In this document: positions 26,180 to 35,002 of the stretch, one piece after another
Layout: the number at the start of each line of letters is the position of its first letter
Numbering within the stretch: the stretch's first letter is position 1
Assembly (NCBI GenBank): GCA_036121365.1
Contig: JAZAFR010000023.1
Span: 4,091 to 68,090 of the forward strand
DNA length: 64,000 bases
Source: UBA7916 sp036121365
GTDB taxonomy: Bacteria; Pseudomonadota; Gammaproteobacteria; Comchoanobacterales; Comchoanobacteraceae
Reading direction: 5' to 3'
The notes under the pieces: generated by a model
Told to the model about the DNA's origin: nothing
Database searches by the model: none
What the model saw: the letters and a program-made list of their open reading frames with translations, nothing else
Translations under genes and position numbers: made by a program

Positions 26180-26856
26180 TAACCCTCTTCTGCGATATAG
26201 CCAACACCACGAATGGTTTTTATTGAAATGGCATTGGAAATCTTTTTACGTATATGATGAATATGCACTTCTATTGCGTTGCTGTCAACATCATCTCCCC
26301 ACCCATAGAGTGCTTGAGACAACATATCTCTGGTGACGACTTTTCCAGTCATTTCAACTAGTTTAGACAGAAGCGTAAACTCACGACGAGAAAATTCAAC
26401 AAGATTGTCTGAAATAAACACTTTGTGTGCTGACTGGTCAATGGATACTTTCCCAAGTGAAAGAATAGAAGTCGACTGTTTGCTTTCTCCACGGCGTGTA
26501 ATTGTTCTCAGTCTTGCACAAAGTTCTGATAAATCAAATGGCTTCGTAAGATAGTCATCCGCGCCTTGATCCAATCCATTGACTTTATCTGGAATGGTAT
26601 TTCTGGCTGTCAATATCAATATCGGTGTTGTCACTTTATGACTACGCAAAGATTGTAAAATCTCAAGTCCTGATTTTTTTGGCAGTCCAAGATCTAGTAT
26701 GATTGCATCAAAAGATTCTTTTTGATTGGGCAGTAAAAGTGTATCCAGCGCAGTTTGGCCATCAGTTAACCATTCTACAGAATACATGTGTTGTTTAAGC
26801 CCAGATATGATTGCATCGCCCAGTAACTGGTCATCTTCAACTAAAAGTACTCTCAC
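26179..26856 (-). CDS. OmpR/PhoB-type response regulator, PmrA/QseB group
   Basis: 225 residues: receiver domain 1-120 with acidic pair E7/D8/D9, phospho-acceptor D55 in I-I-L-D-L-G-L-P, and the conserved lysine of Y-L-T-K-P-F; then a winged-helix DNA-binding domain (F-S-R-R-E-F-T-L-L-S-K-L, ending I-R-G-V-G-Y). The stop overlaps the start of the kinase gene as TAATG. It has a strong promoter at 26888-26916. The spacer of that promoter contains CTTAAATTAA, resembling half-sites recognised by PmrA-type regulators, so autoregulation is possible but unproven. Confidence 0.88.
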   Translation of the reverse strand: MRVLLVEDDQLLGDAIISGLKQHMYSVEWLTDGQTALDTLLLPNQKESFDAIILDLGLPKKSGLEILQSLRSHKVTTPILILTARNTIPDKVNGLDQGADDYLTKPFDLSELCARLRTITRRGESKQSTSILSLGKVSIDQSAHKVFISDNLVEFSRREFTLLSKLVEMTGKVVTRDMLSQALYGWGDDVDSNAIEVHIHHIRKKISNAISIKTIRGVGYIAEEG

Positions 26857-26887
26857 ATTTTCTCCATATTTTATTTATTCATGGCAA

Positions 26888-26916
26888 ATTATAAAGGTTA
26901 ATTTAAGAAATTACAA
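26888..26916 (-). promoter_or_regulatory. Sigma-70 promoter of the two-component operon
   Basis: Minus strand: TTGTAA (26916-26911), 17-base spacer, perfect TATAAT (26893-26888), about 32 bases before the ATG. The spacer holds CTTAAATTAA at 26907-26898. Confidence 0.65.
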
Positions 26917-27042
26917 GATATATAGTAAATTAACAATGATTTTTTACATATAATCAGTGCCAAATAAGCAATTGGGATTGGTAGTCTTGAAATATAAATA
27001 TAGATGATTTAGTCTCATAATTAAGCATTTGAGTCAATTGAT

Positions 27043-30000
27043 ATGATTGAGAAAAACCTGGTAGATAAGCTCTTAAAAATCATCGATAAGATAGTTCGTG
27101 AAATGACAATAGAAAATCACGCTTATTTCAGTTTATTCATCCAAAATATTTATCAAAGCATATGTCACAAGTACGATCAAAACATCAATGATCAAAAGCT
27201 GCAAAAGTTATTAATCGCCATATGGAAAACAGTTGAGAAGAGAAAAGACCACTGTTCAATAAAAATTTATGATGAAGTAGAGGAAGGGAGCTATACCAGT
27301 ATTTTGGTTGTCAGTATGGCAGATTTGCCATTTGTGGTAGACACAATACGCATTTCAATTAACAATCACAACATGCCAATCAGAAATTTTTACAATGTTG
27401 CGCAATTGGCCATTGAAAGAGACCGAGAAGGCAAGATTATCCCAAACATGACGATGTCAGGACAAAATGAGGAGTTGGTTTCAGTCTTTATACTCGATCA
27501 AATATCAGAAAAAGAAAAGCAAGTATTGACTAATGCCCTCCTAGTCACTTTGAGTGATGTCAACAATGCAGTCGAGGACTGGAGAAAAATGCAAAGCTTG
27601 ATGAAAGAAGTGGTCGAGACATGGGATGGTGCATTTAAGACTCAACAAGGCAAGAAGAAATTACAAGAAGTCAAGTTGTATATGGAGTGGCTACATGAGT
27701 ACTTCACTTTTTTTGGGGCACAGTGCTATTCAGTTAAAAAAGATTCTTCTGGCATCAGTTATTTAAAAAAGGATAAAGGGACAGGTCTTGGAATATCGCA
27801 AAATACTGACTGTTCAATTATGACAGAAAAAGATACTTTCAGAGTAAAAAATAGTCCCAAGCCAAATCAATGTGAGACAGGTCTATTCTATATCACAAAA
27901 TCCACGCAACGATGTAGTATTCATAGAGATGTGTATACTGATTTATTGGTATTGAGAATTTTAAATGAAAATTCAGAAGTGATTGGTGAGGTAAGATTTG
28001 CAGGTTTGCTAAGCAGCGAGGCATATGATGCAGATCCAAGTAAAATACCTTGGCTCAGAAAAAAAATATCTGATGTGATTGATCAAACAGGATTAAAGTC
28101 AAGATATTCCACTAAGGCATTGACTCACATTCTAAAAAATGTACCAACAGATGAGATGTTTCAGTCTACGACATCAGACTTAAAAAAGCTAGGCTTGATG
28201 CAGCTATCAGTCAAAGGTTTAAAGAAAACCAAAGTGGTGATTCGTCTCGATATATTAGAGTCATTTTACACAATGATTTTATTGATGCCGAAAGATTATT
28301 ATAACATGCAAGTGATGACAAGCATTACCAAATACATAAAATTATTGACAAAAGCGGATAAGATAGACTGGATGTCGAGCTTTAGTGACAATACCCTGGT
28401 GAGTATTTATTACACAATTAAGAACAGACCAGAAGTTAAGATATCGAAGAAAACGATAGAATTAATTGAAAATAAAATCACAGAAATAGGCAAGCCATGG
28501 TGGGAGGGTATTATCCAAGCCCATAGAGTTTCCGGTCAAGATATTGAGCTTGAAAAGTTGATGGAGTATAAAGATTTTTTTGGTTCTAAGTACCAGAGTA
28601 AATACAAAGGGATCGATGTCATTGAAGATATTCAGTACATTGAAAAGGTTAAGTTAAATATAGGGCCAAAGTTACACATACGGTTCAAAAAAATAGTAAA
28701 AAACGATAACAGTAAGTTGTTTTGGTCAATGAAAATGTACCAAGTAAATTCAGAAATTACACTTTCAGATATTTTGCCAGTACTAGAAAACCTTGGTTTA
28801 CTCGTGATGAGGGAAGATAACTTTCGCTTGGTTGATTTAGACGATGAAGAAAAAGTATATTCCATAGTCGATTTAGATATCGCTCCAGCAGTGGATAAAG
28901 CAGACTTGACAAAGTCTAGGGTGGCTGAAGTCATTGAATGTATAAAAAGTGTCATAGAAAATAAGGCGCATAATGATGCCATCAATAAATTACTAACTCT
29001 AGCAGATATCAAGTATGAGAGTATACAGGTTCTTCGAGCCTACATCTATTATGCCAAGCAAACCAACTTCATTTTGAGTACAGAATATATGATGCAAAGT
29101 GTTGTAAAATATCCTGATCTGTCGAAAATGATTATAGATATGTTTCAGAAAAAATTCTCAGTAGATGTTGAGCGGTCTGGTGATGCGTCTAATATAGAGA
29201 TGGAGATTAAAAAATTTGAAAGTGATGTTGAAACAGTCTCAAGTTTAAATGAAGACAGGGTTTTTAAGCGATTGCTGAACAGTATTAAGGCTACAGTAAG
29301 AACCAATCATTACAGGAAGGATTCAGAGGCACTGGTTTTGAAAATGAAGCCAAGATCGATTCCTGAGATGCCTTTGCCAGTTCCAAAAATAGAAGCCTTT
29401 GTGTTTTCATACCAGGTTGTCGGTACGCACCTGAGAATGAGTCTAGTTTCCAGAGGAGGAATTCGGTGGTCAGATCGGCTTGAAGATTATAGAACCGAGG
29501 TCTTGGGGTTAATGCATGCTCAGCAGTTGAAAAATGCGGTCATTGTGCCTGATGGTGCAAAAGGCGTCTTTGTACCTAAGCAGCTCAATAAAAAAATGAC
29601 AAGGGAGGAATACGCTGCAGAGGGATTAAGGTGTTATCAGATATTTATAAAATCAATCATTTCAATTTCAGATAACTATATAGATGGTAAGTTGGTAAAG
29701 CCGTCGTGTGTAAAATGCTATGATGATGAAGATGCATATTTTGTTGTTGCTGCAGATAAAGGAACAGCAACTTTTTCAGACTATGCCAATGCGATTGCTA
29801 GGGAGAAAAAGTTTTGGTTAGATGATGCTTTTGCGTCAGGTGGTCACAATGGGTATGATCATAAAAAAATAGGGATAACTGCTAAGGGGGCATGGCAGTC
29901 AGTATGTTGGCATTTCACAATGCTGGGAATCAACCCAGACAGGGATAGCTTCACTGTGGTAGGAATTGGTGATATGAGTGGAGATGTATTTGGCAATGGA

Positions 30001-31893
30001 ATGTTGTTATCTCGCGAGATATGTTTGATTGCTGCTTTCGATCACAGGCATATATTCATAGACCCAAAACCCAACAAAAAAACAGGTTTGCAGGAGAGGA
30101 GGCGATTATTCAGCCTGGCGAGCAGTAGTTGGGATGATTATAATAAAGATCTAATATCGCAGGGTGGAGGTGTTTTTTCTCGAGAAGAAAAATATATACA
30201 TTTGACAGACGAAATTTGTTCCCTTCTTGGTGTTGAAGAGTATACAATGACGCCAAATCAGCTGATTAAGAGTATTTTGTCATCTGAAGTAGATCTAATA
30301 TGGAATGGCGGTATTGGCACATATATCAGAGCCTCAACAGAGAGGAATTCTGATGTCAAAGATATGGCCAATGATGGGTGTCGGATTGTAGCATCTGATC
30401 TAAGAGCAAGAGTGTTTGGCGAAGGTGGTAATCTAGGAATTACTCAGTTAGCAAGAAGAGAGTATGAGCTGCAAGGCGGTTTAATTAATACAGATTTTAT
30501 TGACAACGCGGGTGGCGTTGCCTGTAGTGACAGTGAGGTCAATATAAAAATAGCACTGGGTGCTATTGTGAAATCAGGTGATATGACCATTGCTCAGAGG
30601 AATCAGCTGTTGGTTGATGTTGAAAAAGACGTGGTGAGAATGATACTCCATAATATTCACATTCAAAATTTTGCACTCAGCGCTGACCAAATGCAAGCAG
30701 AGGCAGGTGTAGATGTTTATATACGATATATCGCTTGTTTGGATAAGTTGCATGTATCTAATCCAGAGGTTGATAAGCTTCCAGGGCAAAAAGAGATAAT
30801 GGCCAGGCAGGCATATGGAAAAACAGTCGTCAGATCAGAGTTGGCTATTATGTGTTCACATGCAAAAACATTATTGACAAGGAGCTTGTTAAAGGGTGGG
30901 CTAATAGATGACCCATATACATTGCTTTATTTGTACCATACATTTCCAGATGAGATTGCTTCAAAATACAGTGAATCATTACTAAAGCATGTTTTAAGAA
31001 GGGAAATCATTGCGACTCAGGTCAGTGGTTTATGCATTGATGATATGGGGGTTACCTATATCCAACAAATGAAAGATGACACAGGATGCAATTCAGAGAT
31101 GGCAGTTAAGGCATATTTTATCAGTCTAGAGGTTTTTCAGATGCGCCCTGTTATTAACTACATTTCTGAGAATAAAAGTGGTATAGAAGTAGATAAGTTG
31201 CTGATAATATTTAAAAGAGTGAGAAGGTTGTTGAAAGATGCTTCATTATGGATAATTCAAAATATTGATTTAAGTATAGAGGTTCCAATGAAAGAAATTG
31301 CTGATATATTTTCAATACCAATCGAATTATTGGCAAGGCACATATCGTTAACTGTTGATGAAGATGATCAGGAGGAGGCAGCCAGGTGGCATGCATTGTT
31401 AGTGGAATCAGGTGCTGGAGGACACATAGCCAATACAGTTGCGTATTCTGGCTATTTGGCAGGTATGTTAAATATTGTATGGGGCTTGAAAGACACAACT
31501 GGAAAGATAGATAAATTTGCAGAGGTGTATTTCTGGATAGGCAAAAATTGGTCAATATCATGGTTAAGAGAACAGGTTGATCATATGCCCATCGATTCAA
31601 TTTGGTCACAAATAACGAAAACATCCATGCTCAAGGATATTGATCGACATCAAAGGTCGATGGCTAAAAATGTATTCATTATGCTAAAAGCATATAGGCG
31701 AAGCCAATATTCCAAAGGGTATGAAGAGATTTTAAGTAGATACAAAATGGAATATCAAGACTGGCTGAATGTTGTGGAAAGAATGCAGGCAATAACAAAA
31801 ATGGATTTCTCTATGTTTTCTGTTGCGTTACTGAAATTAAAAGCTTTGAGTGATGTCATCGAGTCGGGATGTGAGGTTGTCGAAGGTGAATGA
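27043..31893 (+). CDS. gdhB: NAD-specific glutamate dehydrogenase, large (about 180 kDa) class
   Basis: Oxidative deamination of glutamate to 2-oxoglutarate and ammonia with NAD+. At 1616 residues it has the full length of the bacterial large-GDH class, with long N-terminal ACT-like regulatory region (about 1-700) before the catalytic core. In the core: S-R-G-G-I-R-W-S-D-R-L near 803, V-P-D-G-A-K-G-V-F-V-P-K near 835 with the catalytic lysine, G-G-H-N-G-Y-D-H-K, and the nucleotide-binding G-I-G-D-M-S-G-D-V-F-G-N-G near 975. A C-terminal helical domain follows. It stands alone, divergent from the two-component pair. In Legionella and Coxiella relatives that use amino acids as carbon source, this enzyme feeds glutamate into the citric acid cycle. 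No clear Shine-Dalgarno precedes the ATG. Confidence 0.95.
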   Translation: MIEKNLVDKLLKIIDKIVREMTIENHAYFSLFIQNIYQSICHKYDQNINDQKLQKLLIAIWKTVEKRKDHCSIKIYDEVEEGSYTSILVVSMADLPFVVDTIRISINNHNMPIRNFYNVAQLAIERDREGKIIPNMTMSGQNEELVSVFILDQISEKEKQVLTNALLVTLSDVNNAVEDWRKMQSLMKEVVETWDGAFKTQQGKKKLQEVKLYMEWLHEYFTFFGAQCYSVKKDSSGISYLKKDKGTGLGISQNTDCSIMTEKDTFRVKNSPKPNQCETGLFYITKSTQRCSIHRDVYTDLLVLRILNENSEVIGEVRFAGLLSSEAYDADPSKIPWLRKKISDVIDQTGLKSRYSTKALTHILKNVPTDEMFQSTTSDLKKLGLMQLSVKGLKKTKVVIRLDILESFYTMILLMPKDYYNMQVMTSITKYIKLLTKADKIDWMSSFSDNTLVSIYYTIKNRPEVKISKKTIELIENKITEIGKPWWEGIIQAHRVSGQDIELEKLMEYKDFFGSKYQSKYKGIDVIEDIQYIEKVKLNIGPKLHIRFKKIVKNDNSKLFWSMKMYQVNSEITLSDILPVLENLGLLVMREDNFRLVDLDDEEKVYSIVDLDIAPAVDKADLTKSRVAEVIECIKSVIENKAHNDAINKLLTLADIKYESIQVLRAYIYYAKQTNFILSTEYMMQSVVKYPDLSKMIIDMFQKKFSVDVERSGDASNIEMEIKKFESDVETVSSLNEDRVFKRLLNSIKATVRTNHYRKDSEALVLKMKPRSIPEMPLPVPKIEAFVFSYQVVGTHLRMSLVSRGGIRWSDRLEDYRTEVLGLMHAQQLKNAVIVPDGAKGVFVPKQLNKKMTREEYAAEGLRCYQIFIKSIISISDNYIDGKLVKPSCVKCYDDEDAYFVVAADKGTATFSDYANAIAREKKFWLDDAFASGGHNGYDHKKIGITAKGAWQSVCWHFTMLGINPDRDSFTVVGIGDMSGDVFGNGMLLSREICLIAAFDHRHIFIDPKPNKKTGLQERRRLFSLASSSWDDYNKDLISQGGGVFSREEKYIHLTDEICSLLGVEEYTMTPNQLIKSILSSEVDLIWNGGIGTYIRASTERNSDVKDMANDGCRIVASDLRARVFGEGGNLGITQLARREYELQGGLINTDFIDNAGGVACSDSEVNIKIALGAIVKSGDMTIAQRNQLLVDVEKDVVRMILHNIHIQNFALSADQMQAEAGVDVYIRYIACLDKLHVSNPEVDKLPGQKEIMARQAYGKTVVRSELAIMCSHAKTLLTRSLLKGGLIDDPYTLLYLYHTFPDEIASKYSESLLKHVLRREIIATQVSGLCIDDMGVTYIQQMKDDTGCNSEMAVKAYFISLEVFQMRPVINYISENKSGIEVDKLLIIFKRVRRLLKDASLWIIQNIDLSIEVPMKEIADIFSIPIELLARHISLTVDEDDQEEAARWHALLVESGAGGHIANTVAYSGYLAGMLNIVWGLKDTTGKIDKFAEVYFWIGKNWSISWLREQVDHMPIDSIWSQITKTSMLKDIDRHQRSMAKNVFIMLKAYRRSQYSKGYEEILSRYKMEYQDWLNVVERMQAITKMDFSMFSVALLKLKALSDVIESGCEVVEGE

Positions 31894-31936
31894 TTTGTAT
31901 AGCAAAAGGATGTCCTTTACACGTTTGTATTGGAAG

Positions 31937-32446
31937 CTAGGTGCGATTTGGCTCAACTAGTTCGGCTATGTATTCATTGATCACATGAATGTTGGTGATG
32001 GGTGAAAAGCGTTTTAGAGGAGATCCATCAGGGCCAATAATAAACTTGGTAAAATTCCATTTTATGGATTCAGTGCCAAAAATACCAGGTAATGAATGGG
32101 TGATGAATTGAAAAAGTGGGTGGGCATGATGGCCATTGACCAATATTTTTTTGAATAGAGGAAAAGAAACAGGAGATGTTTTTTCAAGCTGTATGGAAAG
32201 TTCGTCGTCATCGAGAGGTTCTTCGTTGAACTGGTCTGTTGGAAAGCCTAAGACAACAAACTTATGATTTTTAAATAGGCGATAACAAAGTTCAATTTCC
32301 TCTAGTTGATCATTAAATGCTGGATCACTTGCTATATTGACAATCATGACAAACTTGCCTCTAAAATGACTCATTCGAATGATCTTGCCGTCACAGTCAC
32401 AAATGTCTATGTCATATATACTTTTAATATACACCGCATACTCCAT
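31937..32446 (-). CDS. Glutathione-peroxidase-fold protein lacking the peroxidatic residue
   Basis: 169 residues, normal glutathione peroxidase length and layout: V-N-I-A-S at 36-40, V-V-L-G-F-P near 64-69, and W-N-F-T-K-F at 130-135. Of the catalytic tetrad, Gln72, Trp130 and Asn131 are kept, but the peroxidatic Cys/Sec position (N-V-A-S-x-C in BtuE) is Pro42 (N-I-A-S-D-P). The resolving cysteine of F-P-C-N-Q is also replaced (F-P-T-D-Q). The enzyme therefore should not reduce peroxides by the usual mechanism. It may be a binding or regulatory relic, or on the way to loss, although the frame is intact. It is convergent with the glutamate dehydrogenase gene. Confidence 0.8.
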   Translation of the reverse strand: MEYAVYIKSIYDIDICDCDGKIIRMSHFRGKFVMIVNIASDPAFNDQLEEIELCYRLFKNHKFVVLGFPTDQFNEEPLDDDELSIQLEKTSPVSFPLFKKILVNGHHAHPLFQFITHSLPGIFGTESIKWNFTKFIIGPDGSPLKRFSPITNIHVINEYIAELVEPNRT

Positions 32447-32504
32447 GTTTCATGTGCAGTATATATAGAACAAGTTTTTAGAAATGTCAAAAAAAAGATA
32501 AAAT

Positions 32505-32577
32505 CATCCCCAAGGGGATTCGAACCCCTGTTACCGCCGTGAAAGGGCGGTGTCCTAGGCCTCTAGACGATGGGGAC
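32505..32577 (-). tRNA. tRNA-Glu (anticodon UUC)
   Basis: Folds as a standard cloverleaf on the minus strand: acceptor GTCCCCA paired with TGGGGAT, anticodon loop CTTTCAC giving UUC, and T-loop GGTTCGAATCC. The 3' CCA is not encoded (GAT follows). It lies 10 bases after tRNA-Ala in the same transcript. Confidence 0.97.
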
Positions 32578-32587
32578 ATTTCTGTCT

Positions 32588-32660
32588 TGGAGCTAGGCGG
32601 TCTCGAACCGCCGACCCCTTGCATGCCATGCAAGTGCTCTACCAGCTGAGCTATAGCCCC
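32588..32660 (-). tRNA. tRNA-Ala (anticodon GGC)
   Basis: Minus-strand cloverleaf: acceptor GGGGCTA/TAGCTCC, D-arm AGCTCAGCTGGTAGAGC, anticodon arm TTGCATGGCATGCAA with GGC, T-arm GGCGGTTCGAGACCGCC. CCA is not encoded. First gene of a two-tRNA operon with tRNA-Glu. Confidence 0.97.
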
Positions 32661-32674
32661 GCTAGATGATTAAG

Positions 32675-32703
32675 ATTTTATAGTTTAATATTGAAAATGT
32701 CAA
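32675..32703 (-). promoter_or_regulatory. Strong promoter of the tRNA-Ala/tRNA-Glu operon
   Basis: Minus strand: consensus TTGACA (32703-32698), 17-base spacer, TAAAAT (32680-32675). The transcript would start about eight bases before tRNA-Ala. Confidence 0.8.
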
Positions 32704-32755
32704 GACCTATTTAAAGAATATTGAAATTCTTTGATATGAATTTAAAAGAATGGCC

Positions 32756-33415
32756 TTACAATACTGGAAGTGCGTTTGACCCCTTAGTCATACGGTTTGG
32801 TATGATTTTAGGCGCAACAAGTTTGCTACCTGTGAAATCAAAAACCCAAGGTGTGCACCAAGATACTTCAATTTTCTCATATTGCTCATGGGAGAAATCG
32901 AGGAGATGGCCTACTAAAGCTCTCAAAGTATTCCCATGCGAAACAATCATGACATTAAGGCCGTGATCAAGCAATGGTTTGATGTTTTCATGATAATAGG
33001 GGACGACGCGAGATTTAACATTTGCAAGTGACTCACCTCGTGGTGGGCAGTTATAGAAGCCACGACGCCACAGTTTGACTTGTTCAGTCCCATGCAGTTC
33101 AGCGGCTGATTGTTTGTTACTTCCTGTTAAAAGTCCATAGTCGCGCTCGTTAAGACAGTCGCTATGATGACGATCTGCGGTAGAGGCCAGCTGCGACAAT
33201 ATGATTTCTTCTGTGTCTTGACTCCGCGAAAGTCCAGATGAAAAAGAATGGTCAATCATGAAGGCGCCCAAAAGTGATGCACAGTGTTTTGCTTCATCTA
33301 TACCTCGTTGGGTCAATGGAGAATCAAATGTGCCGGTAAATCTATTTTGTAAGTTATATTCACTTTGTCCATGCCTGACAAGTATTAACTGTTTTGACTT
33401 ATTTTTACTTTGCAT
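32756..33415 (-). CDS. gpmA: 2,3-bisphosphoglycerate-dependent phosphoglycerate mutase
   Basis: Interconverts 3- and 2-phosphoglycerate in glycolysis and gluconeogenesis. 219 residues. The phosphohistidine motif L-V-R-H-G-Q-S-E-Y-N is near residue 12, followed by F-T-G-T-F-D-S-P-L-T-Q-R-G; L-N-E-R-D-Y-G-L-L-T-G lies in the middle and V-S-H-G-N-T-L-R-A near 180 carries the second catalytic histidine. The motifs fit the cofactor-dependent class. It is somewhat shorter than the 230-250 residues of other bacterial enzymes. The start overlaps the end of pepA by 11 bases, so the two are co-transcribed, an unusual pairing. Confidence 0.92.
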   Translation of the reverse strand: MQSKNKSKQLILVRHGQSEYNLQNRFTGTFDSPLTQRGIDEAKHCASLLGAFMIDHSFSSGLSRSQDTEEIILSQLASTADRHHSDCLNERDYGLLTGSNKQSAAELHGTEQVKLWRRGFYNCPPRGESLANVKSRVVPYYHENIKPLLDHGLNVMIVSHGNTLRALVGHLLDFSHEQYEKIEVSWCTPWVFDFTGSKLVAPKIIPNRMTKGSNALPVL

Positions 33416-34889
33416 ACGCGGCTATTAACTCAATTAATAAAGAAACTCCATAGCCAGTAGGGCCTTTGGCATGAACATCGTTCGGAGAGTTTATCCATGC
33501 AGTGCCTGCAATATCAATGTGTGCCCAAGGAGTATTTTTACTAAACCTCTGTAAAAATTGTGCAGCTGTGATGGAGCCGGCACCGGGGCTTGCAGAGAGG
33601 TTCTGAACATCTGCAATTTGAGAATCCATGAGTTTATCATAAGCAGGATCCAGTGGCATATGCCAAAGTTTTGACCCGCTATTTTTTCCCGCGGCCTGCA
33701 AGTCTGCTAGTAACTGGTCATCATTGCAGTAAAGACCGGCGTACTCATGGCCCAAACCGACGATAATTGCACCAGTAAGAGTCGCGAGGTCTAACATGGC
33801 TTTGGGTTTATATACATCAGCAGCATAATCCAATGCGTCAGCAAGTATGAGTCGTCCTTCTGCATCAGTATTAAGAACTTCTATTTGCATACCCGAGCGC
33901 GAAGAAATGATGTCACTCGGCCGGTAGGCATTACCTCCGGGCATATTTTCAGTTAGGGCTACAATGCCCACGACATTGATAGGGAGTTTAAGAAGTGCAA
34001 TGGATTTCATTGCCCCGACTACACAAGCGGCGCCGCCCATATCATATTTCATCTCAACAAGGTTTGAAAGCTTAATGTTAATGCCGCCACTATCGTAACA
34101 AACACCTTTCCCAACAAAACATATTGGGTCTTTTAAATCATCTGATTTACCATGCCATCGGATACAAGCCAGCCTTGACTCCTGTTGACTGCCTTGTCCA
34201 ACAGAAAGTAGTGCGTGCATGTTCTCTTCATTTAGGCGTTTCTCATCCAGGATATCAATGGTCAGTCCAAGTGAGCTTAGTTCTTGTATGCGTGCTGAAA
34301 ATTCCGAAGGTGTCAAGCGATTCGGTGGTTCGTGCATGAGGTCTTTACAAAGATGCTCTCCGTCAACTACTGCGCTAATGTGTGAAAATTCATGCTTGAG
34401 TGCGTCTGGGGTTGAGGTTTTATGTTGAATGCGAAATGGCGCTCTTTTCTTGTTTCGATTTTTGGTAATACATGCGTCAAAAACATAGTCGCTTAACAAA
34501 AGTCCTTTAAAAATTTGTCCACAAGATGTGGTGCTCAGTTCAGGAGTGTGATTTACGTTTGGCCACACGAATGTTAAATTCTTAACTGAAGTTTTGCTAA
34601 CATGATTGCCTATTTTTGCTCCAATACTTTGTAGCTTGTACGGTGTTAGATCTTTTAGATTGTCTATCTGAATACACAAATAGTAGTGTGAACTGGCTGA
34701 ATCTGGCAAAAGCGCGACAGGAAATGTATTCGCATGCGATAGCATTTGTAAATGCGAAGACAATTGTTTAATCACAGAAGTGTCACAAAGTGCTGCATCA
34801 CTGATACAATCAATGGATTTATTAAAAAATAAAACGGTTATACAGTCTGTCTTTATATCGATGGAGTTGTAAGTATTCGCTCTAAACAT
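33405..34889 (-). CDS. pepA: Cytosol (leucyl) aminopeptidase, M17 family
   Basis: Releases N-terminal residues from peptides in the cytosol; hexameric, two-metal enzyme. 494 residues, the usual length. The C-terminal catalytic half has F-V-G-K-G-V-C-Y-D-S-G-G, M-K-Y-D-M-G-G-A and the family signature N-T-D-A-E-G-R-L with the metal ligands Asp and Glu and the catalytic Arg. The N-terminal domain (1-170) is divergent. In many gammaproteobacteria pepA is followed by holC; here it is followed by gpmA. Some PepA proteins also bind DNA in site-specific recombination or transcription control; nothing here shows that. Confidence 0.93.
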   Translation of the reverse strand: MFRANTYNSIDIKTDCITVLFFNKSIDCISDAALCDTSVIKQLSSHLQMLSHANTFPVALLPDSASSHYYLCIQIDNLKDLTPYKLQSIGAKIGNHVSKTSVKNLTFVWPNVNHTPELSTTSCGQIFKGLLLSDYVFDACITKNRNKKRAPFRIQHKTSTPDALKHEFSHISAVVDGEHLCKDLMHEPPNRLTPSEFSARIQELSSLGLTIDILDEKRLNEENMHALLSVGQGSQQESRLACIRWHGKSDDLKDPICFVGKGVCYDSGGINIKLSNLVEMKYDMGGAACVVGAMKSIALLKLPINVVGIVALTENMPGGNAYRPSDIISSRSGMQIEVLNTDAEGRLILADALDYAADVYKPKAMLDLATLTGAIIVGLGHEYAGLYCNDDQLLADLQAAGKNSGSKLWHMPLDPAYDKLMDSQIADVQNLSASPGAGSITAAQFLQRFSKNTPWAHIDIAGTAWINSPNDVHAKGPTGYGVSLLIELIAAYAK

Positions 34890-35002
34890 GGCAATCCAGT
34901 TGTAAAAATGCTATACTATCAGTCGAGTATATCCTATGCAAGTTGTTTGAGTTGAAAAGCTGTAAAATTCTTGTCAGAAACATCACACAGAGTTAGTAAT
35001 TT

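Noticed and set aside
31905..31918. AAAGGATGTCCTTT as a terminator between gdhB and the peroxidase-like gene
   Set aside because: The loop would be only two bases and there is no T-run; too weak to call.
32306..32360. Selenocysteine version of the glutathione-peroxidase-like protein
   Set aside because: The position in question is a CCA proline codon in an intact frame, not an in-frame TGA.
32505..32660. tRNA genes as an integration site for a mobile island
   Set aside because: The two tRNAs are intact, no duplicated tRNA 3' end was seen nearby, and both flanks carry ordinary genes.
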